The notes under the pieces: model-generated
Databases searched by the model: none
The model's input: the letters and a program-made list of their open reading frames with translations, nothing else
What the model was told of the DNA's origin: nothing
NCBI GenBank assembly: GCA_017609755.1
Contig: JAFCDI010000002.1
Span: forward strand, 1-50,062
DNA from: Candidatus Pacearchaeota archaeon
Lineage (GTDB): Archaea > Nanobdellota > Nanobdellia > Pacearchaeales > GW2011-AR1
Direction: 5' to 3'
DNA length: 50,062 bases
Position numbers and translations under genes: made by a program
Shown: positions 16,311 through 25,457 of the stretch, piece by piece
Position numbering within the stretch: the first letter of the stretch is position 1
Layout of the letters: each line of letters starts with the position of its first letter

Positions 16311-17552
16311 TTATCGAGTAAATCCTACTTTAGAAAGTAAATCATTTCCATTCATTCTTCCAAGAGTTCCAAATTTAGCCTCTTTTTCACAGAATTTCTT
16401 TTCTTTTAAATTAGAATTATTATAAAATAAAACAGGAACAGGGTCTGCAGAATGGTCCTTAAGTTTACAAGGAGTTGAATGATCTGCAGTAACAACAACT
16501 TTTATTTTATTTGGAGGAGCAAATTTTCTTATAAATTTAAAAAAAGTTTTGTCTATATATTCTATCATCTCTTTTTTTTCTAGAGGTTTATTATCATGTC
16601 CGGGTAAATCAGTTTCTTTTAAATGAACATAAGCATAATCATATTTTTTGTAGATTCTTTTCAATATCTTTATATTAAACTTACATGCTTTTTTTAATCC
16701 TTCATACAAATTCTTATATGCATCTAAATCTTTTAAAACAGGATATTCAAATGAAAAAACACTCATTCCACTTGCTTGAGAAAATCCCATTTCAAGAGGC
16801 ATATAGCTAGGAGAAGCCCATTTTCTATATTGCTTTAATTTAGGAGCTTCTACTCCTGCTCCTCTAATTAAAAGATAATTTGCAGAAAGCAATCCTCTTT
16901 TCTTTCTCTCCTTATTAACAGGATGCTCTTTTAAAACTTCATAAGCTTTTTCTAAAAATTCATTTACAATGTTTGAAGTATATTGAGAATTTTCATCATC
17001 ATCAGTTGGTTTGCACAATCTAATTTTATTTTGAACAGAGGATTTTCCTTGAATATATGTTGCATCATTTCCTAGAATACTATCTGAAAAACCTCCTTTA
17101 AAAACTAAAGTAGCTCTATGTTGAATAGTTGGTTCAAAAACAAATTTGCATGGAAGTTCAATTTTATTTAAAGAACGTGCAAGAGCCTCTGCTTCTTCTG
17201 TTGTTAAAGTTCTTCCAGCTCTTCTATCAATTATATTTCCTGATTTAAGATCATCTATTGTTGCAAAATTAACTCTCAATGCTAAATCTCCTCTAGTTAA
17301 TTTAATTCCAGCTCCTCTTGCCTCCAATTGTCCTCTTGAACTAGCAATTAAACTATTTCCAAAAATAGATACAATTGCTTCATCTGATTCAGGAATAAAT
17401 CCTGGTTTAACAGGATACAAAAGTCCAAGTTCACCTCTAGCAGCTAAAAAATCAAGATTAGGTGTTTCTGCAGCCTCTAAAGGAGTTTTTCCATTAAGTT
17501 GTTTATTAGGTAAATCTCCCATTCCATCAATAATAACTAATATTCCTTTCAT
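16311..17552 (-). CDS. apgM: 2,3-bisphosphoglycerate-independent phosphoglycerate mutase, archaeal type
   Basis: 413 residues, full length. N-terminal metal site 'VIIDGMGDLPNKQLNGKTPL', the segment with the catalytic serine ('GFIPESDEAIVSIFGN'), the inserted domain ('GQLEARGAGIKLTRGDLALR', 'NIIDRRAGRTLTTEEAEAL') and the C-terminal metal motifs 'VHLKETDLPGHD' and 'VVVTADHSTPCKLKDHSADP'. It converts 3-phosphoglycerate to 2-phosphoglycerate and is the only glycolytic enzyme in the window. The start 'MKGILVIIDG' is standard. Divergent from ftsY. Confidence 0.93.
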   Translation of the reverse strand: MKGILVIIDGMGDLPNKQLNGKTPLEAAETPNLDFLAARGELGLLYPVKPGFIPESDEAIVSIFGNSLIASSRGQLEARGAGIKLTRGDLALRVNFATIDDLKSGNIIDRRAGRTLTTEEAEALARSLNKIELPCKFVFEPTIQHRATLVFKGGFSDSILGNDATYIQGKSSVQNKIRLCKPTDDDENSQYTSNIVNEFLEKAYEVLKEHPVNKERKKRGLLSANYLLIRGAGVEAPKLKQYRKWASPSYMPLEMGFSQASGMSVFSFEYPVLKDLDAYKNLYEGLKKACKFNIKILKRIYKKYDYAYVHLKETDLPGHDNKPLEKKEMIEYIDKTFFKFIRKFAPPNKIKVVVTADHSTPCKLKDHSADPVPVLFYNNSNLKEKKFCEKEAKFGTLGRMNGNDLLSKVGFTR

Positions 17553-17678
17553 TTGAATTTTCTTTTAAGATTAGTTTTTGTACTATACTTGAAAAGGCTT
17601 CTTCATTTATAAAAATTTAGATATATAATAAGTAATAACAAAAGTTAATATTATAAACTTCTCTTAATTTAAAAAAAC

Positions 17679-18716
17679 ATGTTTAAAAAATTCAAAAATA
17701 GGCTTAAAAATTGGACAAAAAAAGTTTCTAAAAAAACAGAAAAAGATGAAACCAAAGATATTAAAATTCCAATGAAATTTGATGTTGAAAAGCAAAAATA
17801 TGAGTCAAATTTAGAAGAAATAAAAAAACCAGGATTTCTAAAAAAAGTTAGTTTAAAGATATCTAAAGTAAAAATATCTGAAAAAGAATTTGAAATTTAT
17901 TCAGAAGAACTAGAAATGCTTTTATTAGAAAACAATGTTGCTTTAGAAGTTGCAGAAAAAATAATCAGAGAATTAAAATTAAGAATCGTTGGAAGAGAAT
18001 TTTTAAAAAAAGAAATAGAAAGTGAAATAAAAGATTGTTTTAAAGAAATTATAGAAGAAATTTTAGTTTCTCCTTTTAATGTAGTTGAAAAAATTAAAGA
18101 AAAATTAGCTGACCAATCAAAAGAGCCATATGTTATTTTATTTTGTGGAATAAATGGAACAGGTAAAACAACTACCATTGCAAAAATCGCCAAATTTCTA
18201 AAAGAAAACAAGTTATCTTGTGTTTTTGCTGCAGCAGATACATTTAGAGCTGCTTCAATAGAACAAATAAAAAAACACGGAGAAAAATTAGACATTAAAG
18301 TTATTTCTCAAAATTATGGTACAGATCCAGCAGCAGTTGGATTTGATGCAATAAAATATGCAAAAAAGAATTTTATAGATTGTGTTTTAATTGATACTGC
18401 AGGAAGAATGCACACTTCAAAAAATCTTTTATCTGAAATAGAAAAAATTGCAAAAATTTGTAAGCCAGATTTAAAGATATTTGTAGGAGAATCTTTAACA
18501 GGAAATGATGTTATAGAACAAGCAAAAAGCTTTAATTGGGCAATTGGAATTGATGGAATTGTTTTAACAAAAGCAGATATAGATGAAAAAGGTGGAACAG
18601 CCTTAAGTGTAGGATATATTACTAAAAAGCCAATTCTTTATTTAGGAATTGGACAAGAATATGATAAAATAATTGTTTTTGACAAGAAAAAATTCATTAA
18701 AGATTTAGGACTTTAG
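17679..18716 (+). CDS. ftsY: Signal recognition particle receptor FtsY
   Basis: 345 residues: a charged, basic N-terminal region (about 1-60), a helical N domain and the GTPase G domain with P-loop 'GINGTGKTTTIAKIAKFL' (near 157), 'AAADTFRAASIEQIK', 'DTAGRMHTSKNLL', 'TKADIDEKGGTALSV' and the closing 'PILYLGIGQEYDKI'. It docks the SRP-ribosome complex at the membrane. The partner SRP54 is encoded at 20587, separated by a pseudogene and an MFS gene. Confidence 0.96.
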   Translation: MFKKFKNRLKNWTKKVSKKTEKDETKDIKIPMKFDVEKQKYESNLEEIKKPGFLKKVSLKISKVKISEKEFEIYSEELEMLLLENNVALEVAEKIIRELKLRIVGREFLKKEIESEIKDCFKEIIEEILVSPFNVVEKIKEKLADQSKEPYVILFCGINGTGKTTTIAKIAKFLKENKLSCVFAAADTFRAASIEQIKKHGEKLDIKVISQNYGTDPAAVGFDAIKYAKKNFIDCVLIDTAGRMHTSKNLLSEIEKIAKICKPDLKIFVGESLTGNDVIEQAKSFNWAIGIDGIVLTKADIDEKGGTALSVGYITKKPILYLGIGQEYDKIIVFDKKKFIKDLGL

Positions 18717-18741
18717 ATTAAATTTATAAATCTCTTTTGCT

Positions 18742-19396
18742 ATAAAAAACAGGGCAATAGGAGGTGTTTTTGGAGTTTTTGATTTATTGCAAACAATAAT
18801 TCTTTTATTTATCTTTTTAATCATCTTTTTAATAGCAAATTAGATATATTTCTCCTTAACCTTAATGAAAACTGCAAAAAGACTAAAAGTAAAAAATCCC
18901 TGATTAGCTTGGATTCCTCTTGTAAATATTTATCTGTTTCCAAAAATGGCTAAAAAACCTACATAGCCAATTATCTTTATTATTATAGCACTAATTTCAA
19001 GTTATATTATTTAATTAATCAACATATCTAATAAAGTTATTTTAATTGTATTTGTGATAATTTCAGTAACAGCACTTTATTTTTCAATTAGTTGGTTCAT
19101 AGCAATTTTAAAACGTAGAGGAAAACCTTAGTGGTGGATTTTGCTAAGATTAATTCCTTTATTTGGTTTTGTGTGGATATATATAATGTGGGGAATCTTA
19201 GCATTGGGAAAAAGAGAGAATAAAGAGGAAAATCAAGCATTCTCTTCTCAAGAAAATTCCTCTCCTGTAGATAAAAGCCTAGTAGACTATCTAAAAAAAT
19301 ATATCTCAGAAGGATACTCTAGAAGAATTAAAAGAACATTTAATAAATTCAGGCCAAAATCCTCAGAATATTGATGAAGCAATAAAATATATTTAA
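18742..19396 (+). pseudogene. Decayed DUF5684-like membrane protein
   Basis: One frame from 18742 reads as a multi-span membrane protein but is broken by TAG (18841), TGA after 'KVKNP', TAG after 'KKPT', a TAA, and TAG before 'WWILLRLIPLFGF'. The family pattern ('AN-W', 'P-W-LAWIPLVN', 'KP-WWW') expects tryptophan at most of these stops, so TGG to TGA/TAG (G to A) changes explain them. The likely start 'ATA AAA AAC AGG' would be ATG in an intact gene. A one-base loss near 19318 then shifts the frame; in the next frame the tail continues 'EELKEHLINSGQNPQNIDEA' to TAA 19394-19396, completing a helical C-terminal module. The 19141-19374 stretch alone is open but has no good start. The family name is given from memory of the pattern. 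Confidence 0.78.
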
Positions 19397-20535
19397 TGAT
19401 TCTTAACAAAATTTAACAAAAAAATTGAAAGAATTCCTATTCCTGATAAATATGCAAACATTGTGAAATAATTTAATTCCCATAAATATCCTGCAATCAA
19501 ACCTCCAAGTACACTCACTATTCCAATTGAAACATAGTATAAACCATGAGCTGTTCCTTTTAATTTTCCAGATAAATCACCCACATAAGCTCGTTGATTA
19601 GTGTCTGTTATTGCATAAACTGTTCCATAGATTAAAAACAAAAAGCCCAACAACCAAACATTCTTAATAAACAAAAATCCAAAAGTTACTGCCAAAAATA
19701 AAACATAGCCCATCATTAAAACCTTTTTTCTTCCTATTTTATCTGATAATTTTCCAAAAGGAATTGCTAAAAAAGCATAAGTTACTGTAAATAAACCATA
19801 AAAAATCATAGGAATTATTAAACTTCCACTAAGCTCTTTAACTCTTAACAACATAAACATATAAAGTCCAAAATTAGATAAAGTAAAAATAGAAAAAACA
19901 AAAATAAGATATCTCAATCTTTTATCTATTTTTTTCAAACCTTTTATTAATCCATCTTTTTCTGGTTTAAATTTATATTCAGATACAAAAAAAAGCGGTA
20001 AAAGAGAAAAAGCAGAGATTCCTGCTGCTACAAAAATAATTGTTCTAAATCCTAGTTCCAGTTTCCAAAACAAAAACAAAACAAGTAAAATTCCAATCAA
20101 ACCTCCAATACTTTCAATCATTCTATGAAGTCCAAAATCTCTTCCATGTCTTTTAGTTGCTTGACTAATCATTGCATCTCTTGGAGCATCTCTTAATTTT
20201 CCAAATCTTTCAAAAGAAATAAATCCAACTAATTGCTGCCAAGAACCTGCAATTCCCATTAAAAATTTAAATATAACTGAGAAAAAATATCCAAATAAAA
20301 CAATAGGATTTTTTTTTCCTAGTTTGTCTGAAAACCATCCTCCAAAAAATTTAAACAAACTTGAAAATCCTTCTCTTAATCCACTTAAAAGCCCTATTGC
20401 AATTCCTCCTCCACCAAAAGCAGTAATATAAAAAGGAAGAATAGGTGAAACCATTTCACTTCCAATTTCATTAAATAAACTTGCTCCTCCAAGAAGTTTA
20501 ATATTTCTTAAACTTCTATTCCTCTTTTTAGCCAT
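19393..20535 (-). CDS. Major facilitator superfamily transporter
   Basis: About 380 residues with some 11-12 hydrophobic spans. MFS signature loops are present after span 2 ('GWFSDKLGKKNPIVLFGYFF') and again in the second half ('IPFGKLSDKIGRKKVLMMGY'). The loop 'ERFGKLRDAPRDAMISQATK' is typical of a prokaryotic subgroup often annotated as MFS efflux or permease-like. Substrate unknown. I start at 'MAKKRNRSLRN' (20535); the longer frame would add an implausible 'MFFFFF'. The 3' end overlaps the end of the pseudogene remnant on the plus strand. Confidence 0.88.
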   Translation of the reverse strand: MAKKRNRSLRNIKLLGGASLFNEIGSEMVSPILPFYITAFGGGGIAIGLLSGLREGFSSLFKFFGGWFSDKLGKKNPIVLFGYFFSVIFKFLMGIAGSWQQLVGFISFERFGKLRDAPRDAMISQATKRHGRDFGLHRMIESIGGLIGILLVLFLFWKLELGFRTIIFVAAGISAFSLLPLFFVSEYKFKPEKDGLIKGLKKIDKRLRYLIFVFSIFTLSNFGLYMFMLLRVKELSGSLIIPMIFYGLFTVTYAFLAIPFGKLSDKIGRKKVLMMGYVLFLAVTFGFLFIKNVWLLGFLFLIYGTVYAITDTNQRAYVGDLSGKLKGTAHGLYYVSIGIVSVLGGLIAGYLWELNYFTMFAYLSGIGILSIFLLNFVKNH

Positions 20536-20586
20536 AAAAAAGAAAAAAAACAAAACTTTAATAATGTATTCCCTACTAGTTAAAGC

Positions 20587-21954
20587 ATGTTAGAAAGACT
20601 CGGAGAAGTAATTAGAAAAGCTACAAATCGTATAGCGAATGCTATTTTTTTAGACAAAAATTTAATGGATTCAATTATAAGAGATTTGCAAAGAGCATTA
20701 ATTGAAGCAGATGTAAGTATTTCTCTAATAAAAAAAATTAGTGATGAAATAAAAAAAGAAGCATTAGATGAAAGAATAAAAGAAATAGAAAAAAAAGAGC
20801 ATGTTATTAAGCTATTACATGATAAATTAAGAGAAATTTTAGGAGAACATTCTCGACTAGAACTTAAAAAAGAACAAAATAGAATTCTTCTTTTAGGACT
20901 CTATGGTGCAGGTAAAACAACTACAATTGCAAAATTAGGAAACTATTTTGCAAAAAGAGGAAAAAAAGTTGCATTAGTAGGATTAGATGTTCATAGACCT
21001 GCTGCAAAAGAACAATTAAAGCAATTAGCAGAACAAAACAAATTAAACTATTTTATTGATGAAAAAGAGAATAATGCAATAAAAACTTGGGAAAAATTTG
21101 AAAAAAAATTAAAAAAATATGATTTGATTTTAATTGATACTGCAGGAAGACATAATTTAGATAAAGAATTAGTAAAGGAAATAATTACTTTAAATAAAAA
21201 AATAAATCCAACAGAATCTATTTTAGTTCTACCTGCAGATATTGGACAAGCAGCAAAAAAACAAGCTCAAGAATTTAAAGATTCTGTTAATATTTCTGGA
21301 GTTATTATTACTCGTATGGATTCAAGTGCAAAAGCAGGAGGTGCTTTAACTGCCTGTGCAGAAACAAAAGCTCCAGTATATTTCATAACAACAGGTGAAA
21401 AAATAAATGATATTGAAGAATTCAATCCAGAAACTTTTTTATCTAGATTATTAGGAAGAGGAGACTTAAAAGCTCTGATTGAAAAAGTAAAATCAGCAAC
21501 AGGAGAAGACAAACAAGAAGAAATGCAAAAAAGATTAGAGCAAGGAAAAATAACTTTTGAAGATGTAATTGAACAAGTTAAATCAATGAGTGATATAGGA
21601 GGACTTGACAAAATAAAATCAATGATTCCTGGATTAGGAAATGCAAAAATTCCTGATGAAATGTTGGAAAATCAAGAAGAAAAAATAAGAAAATGGGAAC
21701 ACATAATTAAGTCTATGACTCCAGAAGAAAAAAATAATCCTAAATTATTAAAAAAACAAATCTCAAGAATAAATAGAATTGCTAAAGGTTCTGGTGTAAA
21801 TAGCAGTGATGTTCGTACTTTATTAAAACAATATGAAATGTTAAGTGAAATGGTAAAAGGCGGTTCAGAAATGGATTTTTCACAAGGAATTTCTCAAAAA
21901 CAAATGCAAAAATTAATGAAAAAGTTTGGAAAAAAGAAAATTAGGAGATTGTAA
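20587..21954 (+). CDS. srp54: Signal recognition particle protein SRP54
   Basis: 455 residues. N domain (1-90), G domain with 'LLLGLYGAGKTTTIAKLGNY' near 104, 'GLDVHRPAAKEQLKQLAEQ', 'DTAGRHNLDKEL' and 'TRMDSSAKAGGALTACAETK', then the M domain from about 305 with 'LGRGDLKALIEKV' and the RNA-binding 'INRIAKGSGVNSSDVRTLLK'. It binds signal sequences and 7S RNA. Its stop codon TAATG overlaps the bud32 start by one base. Confidence 0.97.
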   Translation: MLERLGEVIRKATNRIANAIFLDKNLMDSIIRDLQRALIEADVSISLIKKISDEIKKEALDERIKEIEKKEHVIKLLHDKLREILGEHSRLELKKEQNRILLLGLYGAGKTTTIAKLGNYFAKRGKKVALVGLDVHRPAAKEQLKQLAEQNKLNYFIDEKENNAIKTWEKFEKKLKKYDLILIDTAGRHNLDKELVKEIITLNKKINPTESILVLPADIGQAAKKQAQEFKDSVNISGVIITRMDSSAKAGGALTACAETKAPVYFITTGEKINDIEEFNPETFLSRLLGRGDLKALIEKVKSATGEDKQEEMQKRLEQGKITFEDVIEQVKSMSDIGGLDKIKSMIPGLGNAKIPDEMLENQEEKIRKWEHIIKSMTPEEKNNPKLLKKQISRINRIAKGSGVNSSDVRTLLKQYEMLSEMVKGGSEMDFSQGISQKQMQKLMKKFGKKKIRRL

Positions 21955-22562
21955 TGACTCCAAAAATTATAGCTCAAGGTGCAGAAGCAAGAATAATTCT
22001 TTCAAATAAAATAATTTATAAAAATAGAATTTCTAAATCCTATAGACTTGCAGAACTTGATAAAAAAATTAGAAAATCAAGAACAAAAGCAGAGTCAAAA
22101 CTTCTAAAAAAAGCTGCAGAAATAGTAAAGATTCCATTTCCAGTTAATGAAAATACAAAAAATTTTCAAATAAAAATGCCTTATATAGATGGACAAAAAC
22201 TTTCTGATAATTTAAACAAATTTCCTTTAAAAAAACAAAAATTAATCTGCAATAAAATTGGACAGGAAATTGCAAAACTTCATGGTGCAGATATAATTCA
22301 TGGAGATTTAACTACATCAAATATGATTTTAAAAAACAATAAAATATTCTTCATTGATTTTGGATTAGGATATATTAGTTCTAAATTTGAAGATAAAGCA
22401 GTAGATATTCATTTGTTTAAACAAGCTCTTGAAGCAAAACATTTTCAAAATTGGAAAGAATTATTTAAAGAATTTGAAAAAAGTTACAAAAAATCAGAAA
22501 ATTCTAAAATTGTTTTTGAAAGATTAAAAGCAGTTGAAAAAAGAGGAAGATATAAGCATTAA
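21954..22562 (+). CDS. bud32: Bud32 kinase/ATPase of the KEOPS complex
   Basis: 202 residues, the size of stand-alone Bud32. 'QGAEARII' is the nucleotide loop, 'YRLAELDKKIRKSRTKAESK' is the conserved basic helix, 'IHGDLTTSNMIL' (HGD at 116-118) is the catalytic loop and 'FFIDFGLGYIS' (DFG at 135-137) the metal loop. It works with Kae1 in making t6A at position 37 of tRNAs; Kae1 is not fused and not in the window. It is cotranscribed with srp54 by a one-base overlap. Confidence 0.95.
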   Translation: MTPKIIAQGAEARIILSNKIIYKNRISKSYRLAELDKKIRKSRTKAESKLLKKAAEIVKIPFPVNENTKNFQIKMPYIDGQKLSDNLNKFPLKKQKLICNKIGQEIAKLHGADIIHGDLTTSNMILKNNKIFFIDFGLGYISSKFEDKAVDIHLFKQALEAKHFQNWKELFKEFEKSYKKSENSKIVFERLKAVEKRGRYKH

Positions 22563-22578
22563 TAGCTCTATCAGAATT

Positions 22579-22621
22579 ACTTCAAAAAATTTTTGAAGTC
22601 CCAGAAAATTTTAATTTTCTG
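22579..22621. terminator. Two tandem stem-loops between bud32 and tRNA-Gln
   Basis: The first stem is ACTTCAAAAA/TTTTTGAAGT (22579-22599). The second is CAGAAAATT/AATTTTCTG (22602-22621). They lie between convergent genes, where a bidirectional terminator or an mRNA-stabilising 3' end would be expected. The function is inferred from position and symmetry. Confidence 0.45.
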
Positions 22622-22649
22622 AGCGTTCAAATTTTAAATAAAATTTCAT

Positions 22650-22720
22650 AGCCCCACCAGGATTCGAACCTGGGTCACATCCTCCAAAGGGATGTATCTT
22701 TGACCGCTAGACTATGGGGC
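22650..22720 (-). tRNA. tRNA-Gln (anticodon TTG)
   Basis: On the minus strand the acceptor GCCCCAT (from 22720) pairs with GTGGGGC (22657-22651), ending in a G-T pair. The anticodon arm ACATCC-CTTTGGA-GGATGT has anticodon TTG. The T arm is CCAGG-TTCGAAT-CCTGG. No intron. Confidence 0.92.
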
Positions 22721-22785
22721 TAAGCAATGTTCACGAGTCTGCCAAATCGCCTTGATACGAGTGAGCTTACGAACATAGAATTTAG
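22721..22785 (-). ncRNA. GC-richer stretch just upstream of tRNA-Gln, possible small RNA
   Basis: About 60 bases between a TATA-like box (near 22799-22807, minus strand) and the 5' end of tRNA-Gln are much richer in GC than the surrounding DNA. On the plus strand they begin GTTCACGAG and end TACGAAC, with ends that can pair (GTTC/GAAC), and ACGAGT occurs twice. No open frame and no C/D or H/ACA box is evident. They may be an RNA cotranscribed with the tRNA or a structured leader. Confidence 0.3.
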
Positions 22786-22825
22786 AAATATATTCAATTT
22801 ATAAGATTTATGTTAACTATTAATT

Positions 22826-23623
22826 TTATTGCTTAAAAGTGCTCTCATAGAAAATAGTTCTATTAATATCTTGTTTTTTTGGCTTAATTTTTTTAAACAA
22901 ACTCTTTAATTTTAAAGGTTTAGATTTTTCTCCTAACAAAACTGCTGCTAATCTATTAATTTCATCACTAATCTCAGAATTTGGTTTATATTCTAGAGGA
23001 GTTTTAAATCTAGATTGAGCTTTTAAAACATTAACATCATGGGGTAAAACAGCCATTATTGGAACATCAATTGTTTCTTCAATATGATTTAAAGGAATCT
23101 CAAAATTTCTTTTATAGGATTTATTAACAATTAAACCAGTTAAAGGAGCTCCTCTTTGTTTTAAATTTCTTGCTGTTTTTAAGGCTGTGCTAATTGAAGA
23201 ATAGTCTGGAGTTGTGATAATAAAAATTTCATCAGAAGCATTAATAACTCCAATTGTTTCTTCATTTATAGAAGGAGGAGAATCAAGAAGAATTACATCA
23301 TAACTTCTTTTTAAGCTGCTTAATTTATCTCTTAGTTTTAAAGGATTTATCAGAGACCTATTATATAAAGAAGAGGGAATTATATCAAAGTTTTCTAATT
23401 GAGAAATTGCTTCTCTTGGATGAGCTTCTCCCTTTAAAACAGAAGAAAGTGTTATTTCTGGTTCTAAAACATTCAAATGAATTCCTAAATTAGGTGCAGA
23501 TAAATTTCCATCAACTAAAAGAACTTTTTTGTCAAATTTAGACAAAGCATGCCCTAATGAAGTAACAGTAGAAGTTTTTCCAACTCCTCCTTTTAAACTA
23601 AGAATTCCTATAACTTTTCCCAT
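22826..23623 (-). CDS. MinD/ParA-type P-loop ATPase
   Basis: 265 residues. Deviant Walker A 'LSLKGGVGKTSTVTSLGHAL' (Lys11, Lys16), 'KVLLVDGNLSAPNLGIHL', Walker B-like 'YDVILLDSPPSINEETIGVI' and 'IVNKSYKRNFEIPLNHIEE'. The last 35 residues are basic and could form a membrane-binding helix as in MinD. Such proteins position other complexes in the cell. No MinE, ParB or pilus partner is adjacent, so the target is unknown. It reads divergently from the S15 gene. Confidence 0.9.
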   Translation of the reverse strand: MGKVIGILSLKGGVGKTSTVTSLGHALSKFDKKVLLVDGNLSAPNLGIHLNVLEPEITLSSVLKGEAHPREAISQLENFDIIPSSLYNRSLINPLKLRDKLSSLKRSYDVILLDSPPSINEETIGVINASDEIFIITTPDYSSISTALKTARNLKQRGAPLTGLIVNKSYKRNFEIPLNHIEETIDVPIMAVLPHDVNVLKAQSRFKTPLEYKPNSEISDEINRLAAVLLGEKSKPLKLKSLFKKIKPKKQDINRTIFYESTFKQ

Positions 23624-23693
23624 AATTTAAATAATCTTTTCTCATTTAAAAATCCTACCAAAACTTTAAAAAACATCATTACGAGATAAGAAA

Positions 23694-24017
23694 ATGTCTA
23701 AAGAAAACAAAGCAAAAAAACTCTCTGAAAAAGAGTATGAAAAAAAAGTTATAGAACTATCTGAAAAAGGACTAACTAGTGAAAAAATAGGAGAAATTCT
23801 AAGAAAAGAAGGAATTCATCCAAAAGAGTATAATAAAAAAATATCTCAAATTCTTGGAGATAAATATATTAATCCAGATATAAAAAATATTGAAGAAAAA
23901 TTAGAAAAAATAAAAAAACACTACGAGAACAATAAACAAGATAAAAGAGCAAGAAGAGAAAGAGATAGAGTGTTTTCGCAACTAAGAAATTTAAAAAAAC
24001 ACTTTAAAAAAGAATAA
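23694..24017 (+). CDS. rps15: Ribosomal protein S15 (uS15)
   Basis: 107 residues. The archaeal helical extension 'KVIELSEKGLTSEKIGEILR' with 'EGIHPKEYNKKISQILGDK' is followed by the core 'EEKLEKIKKHYENNKQDKRA' and 'RRERDRVFSQLRNLKKHFKK'. It is shorter than most archaeal homologues (about 150), lacking the usual longer N- and C-termini. Confidence 0.88.
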   Translation: MSKENKAKKLSEKEYEKKVIELSEKGLTSEKIGEILRKEGIHPKEYNKKISQILGDKYINPDIKNIEEKLEKIKKHYENNKQDKRARRERDRVFSQLRNLKKHFKKE

Positions 24018-24084
24018 TTAGTTTATTTTGAAAAAAGAAAATTAAAAATTTTCTAATAATCATTTTTAAAAAATAGAGATAAAA

Positions 24085-25419
24085 ATGAAAAAAGAGGAAA
24101 TTAATTTAAAAGAGAAAATTAAATCTGTAGCAAAAGAATTTTTAGAAAAATCAAAAGATAAAGAAATTCAAATCATAAGTCATTTTGATACAGACGGAAT
24201 TGCTGCTGCTGCAATAATGGTTTCTGCATTAAAGAAATTAGATAGAAAATTCTCATTAAAAATTGTAAAAAGTCTAGAAGAACAATTTATTTATGATTTG
24301 CCAAACAAACTAACTCTTTTTCTTGACTTAGCTTCTGGAAGTTTAAATCATCTAAAAGAATCCAAATTAGAAGAAATTTTCATAATAGACCATCATGAAA
24401 TAATTTCTGAAATTCCAGAAAAAATAAGAATAATAAATTCTGAACTTCATGATAAACAAAAAATAAGTGCTTCTTGCTTAACTTATTTATTTTGCAAAGA
24501 ACTTAATGAAAGCAATAAAGAATTTGCTAAATTAGGAATTCTTGGAATGATTGGAGATATGCTTGAAAAAGAAATAGACAAGCTTAATAATGGAATTTTA
24601 GAAGATGGAGAAATAAAAAGAAAAAGAGGATTGCTAATTTATCCCTCAACACGTCCAATAAATAGAGCTCTTGAATTTTCTTCAAGTCCTTATATTCCAA
24701 ATGTAACAGGTAACATAAAAGGAGTTTTAGAATTGCTTAGAGAAGTGGAATTAGCTCCAAAAGATGGAAGATACAAAAGCATAGTTGAATTAAATAGTGA
24801 AGAAATGGAAAAATTAGTAACAGGAATAATGCTAAGAAATCCAAAAGCAAAAAATAAAGAGATAATTGGAGATATTTTTCTAATAAAACTCTTTAATAAA
24901 CTAGAAGACGCTAGAGAACTTAGTGCAAAGATAAATGCATGTTCTAGATTTGGAGAAAGCTCAATTGCATTGCAACTATGTTTAGAAATTCCTTCTGCAA
25001 AAAAAAGAGCAGAAGCTATACATGCAAAATACAAACAAGAATTAATTTCTGGACTAAATTATGCTTCAAATGCAGAAAAGATATTGGGAAATAAATTTGT
25101 AATTATAAATGCAAAAAATCATGTAAAAGATACAATGATAGGAACAATTGCAAGTATTTTATCAAATTCCTCTTTATATGAAGAAGGAACAATTATAATT
25201 ACAATGGCTTATTATGAAAATAAAGTAAAAATCTCTTCTAGAATTGTTGGAAGAAATGGAAGAAATGCTAGAGAAATACTTAACTCTGTTATTGAAAAAA
25301 TAGGTGGAGAAGTCGGAGGACACAAGAATGCTGCTGGATGTATAATCTCTCAAAAAAAAGAAAAAGAATTTTTAGACTTTCTAAAGAAAAATTTAGAATT
25401 AGAAACAATAAAGATATAA
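24085..25419 (+). CDS. Archaeal RecJ-like DHH exonuclease / Cdc45 homologue
   Basis: 444 residues. DHH motifs: 'SHFDTDGIAAAAIM' (33-38), 'TLFLDLASG', 'IIDHHEIISEIPEKI' (DHH 102-104) and 'LGMIGDMLEKEID'. The DHHA1 end has 'RIVGRNGRNAREILNSVIEK' and 'GGHKNAAGC'. Archaeal members associate with GINS and act at the replication fork or in repair; a GINS gene is at 15652. The intact motifs argue for an active nuclease. Confidence 0.9.
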   Translation: MKKEEINLKEKIKSVAKEFLEKSKDKEIQIISHFDTDGIAAAAIMVSALKKLDRKFSLKIVKSLEEQFIYDLPNKLTLFLDLASGSLNHLKESKLEEIFIIDHHEIISEIPEKIRIINSELHDKQKISASCLTYLFCKELNESNKEFAKLGILGMIGDMLEKEIDKLNNGILEDGEIKRKRGLLIYPSTRPINRALEFSSSPYIPNVTGNIKGVLELLREVELAPKDGRYKSIVELNSEEMEKLVTGIMLRNPKAKNKEIIGDIFLIKLFNKLEDARELSAKINACSRFGESSIALQLCLEIPSAKKRAEAIHAKYKQELISGLNYASNAEKILGNKFVIINAKNHVKDTMIGTIASILSNSSLYEEGTIIITMAYYENKVKISSRIVGRNGRNAREILNSVIEKIGGEVGGHKNAAGCIISQKKEKEFLDFLKKNLELETIKI

Positions 25420-25457
25420 ATCACAAGTTTTAAAACATCAAACTATTTCTAAATTTA

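Noticed and set aside
18742-19396. Alternative genetic code (TGA or TAG read as Trp)
   Set aside because: Intact genes use TGG for Trp and end in TGA with ATGA overlaps (for example 15408-15411 and 11464-11467). TAA is also among the internal stops and a frameshift is present, so decay is the simpler explanation.
20536-20553. N-terminal extension of the MFS protein beginning 'MFFFFF'
   Set aside because: The homopolymer-derived stretch is not a credible start; 'MAKKRN' follows it and fits the family.
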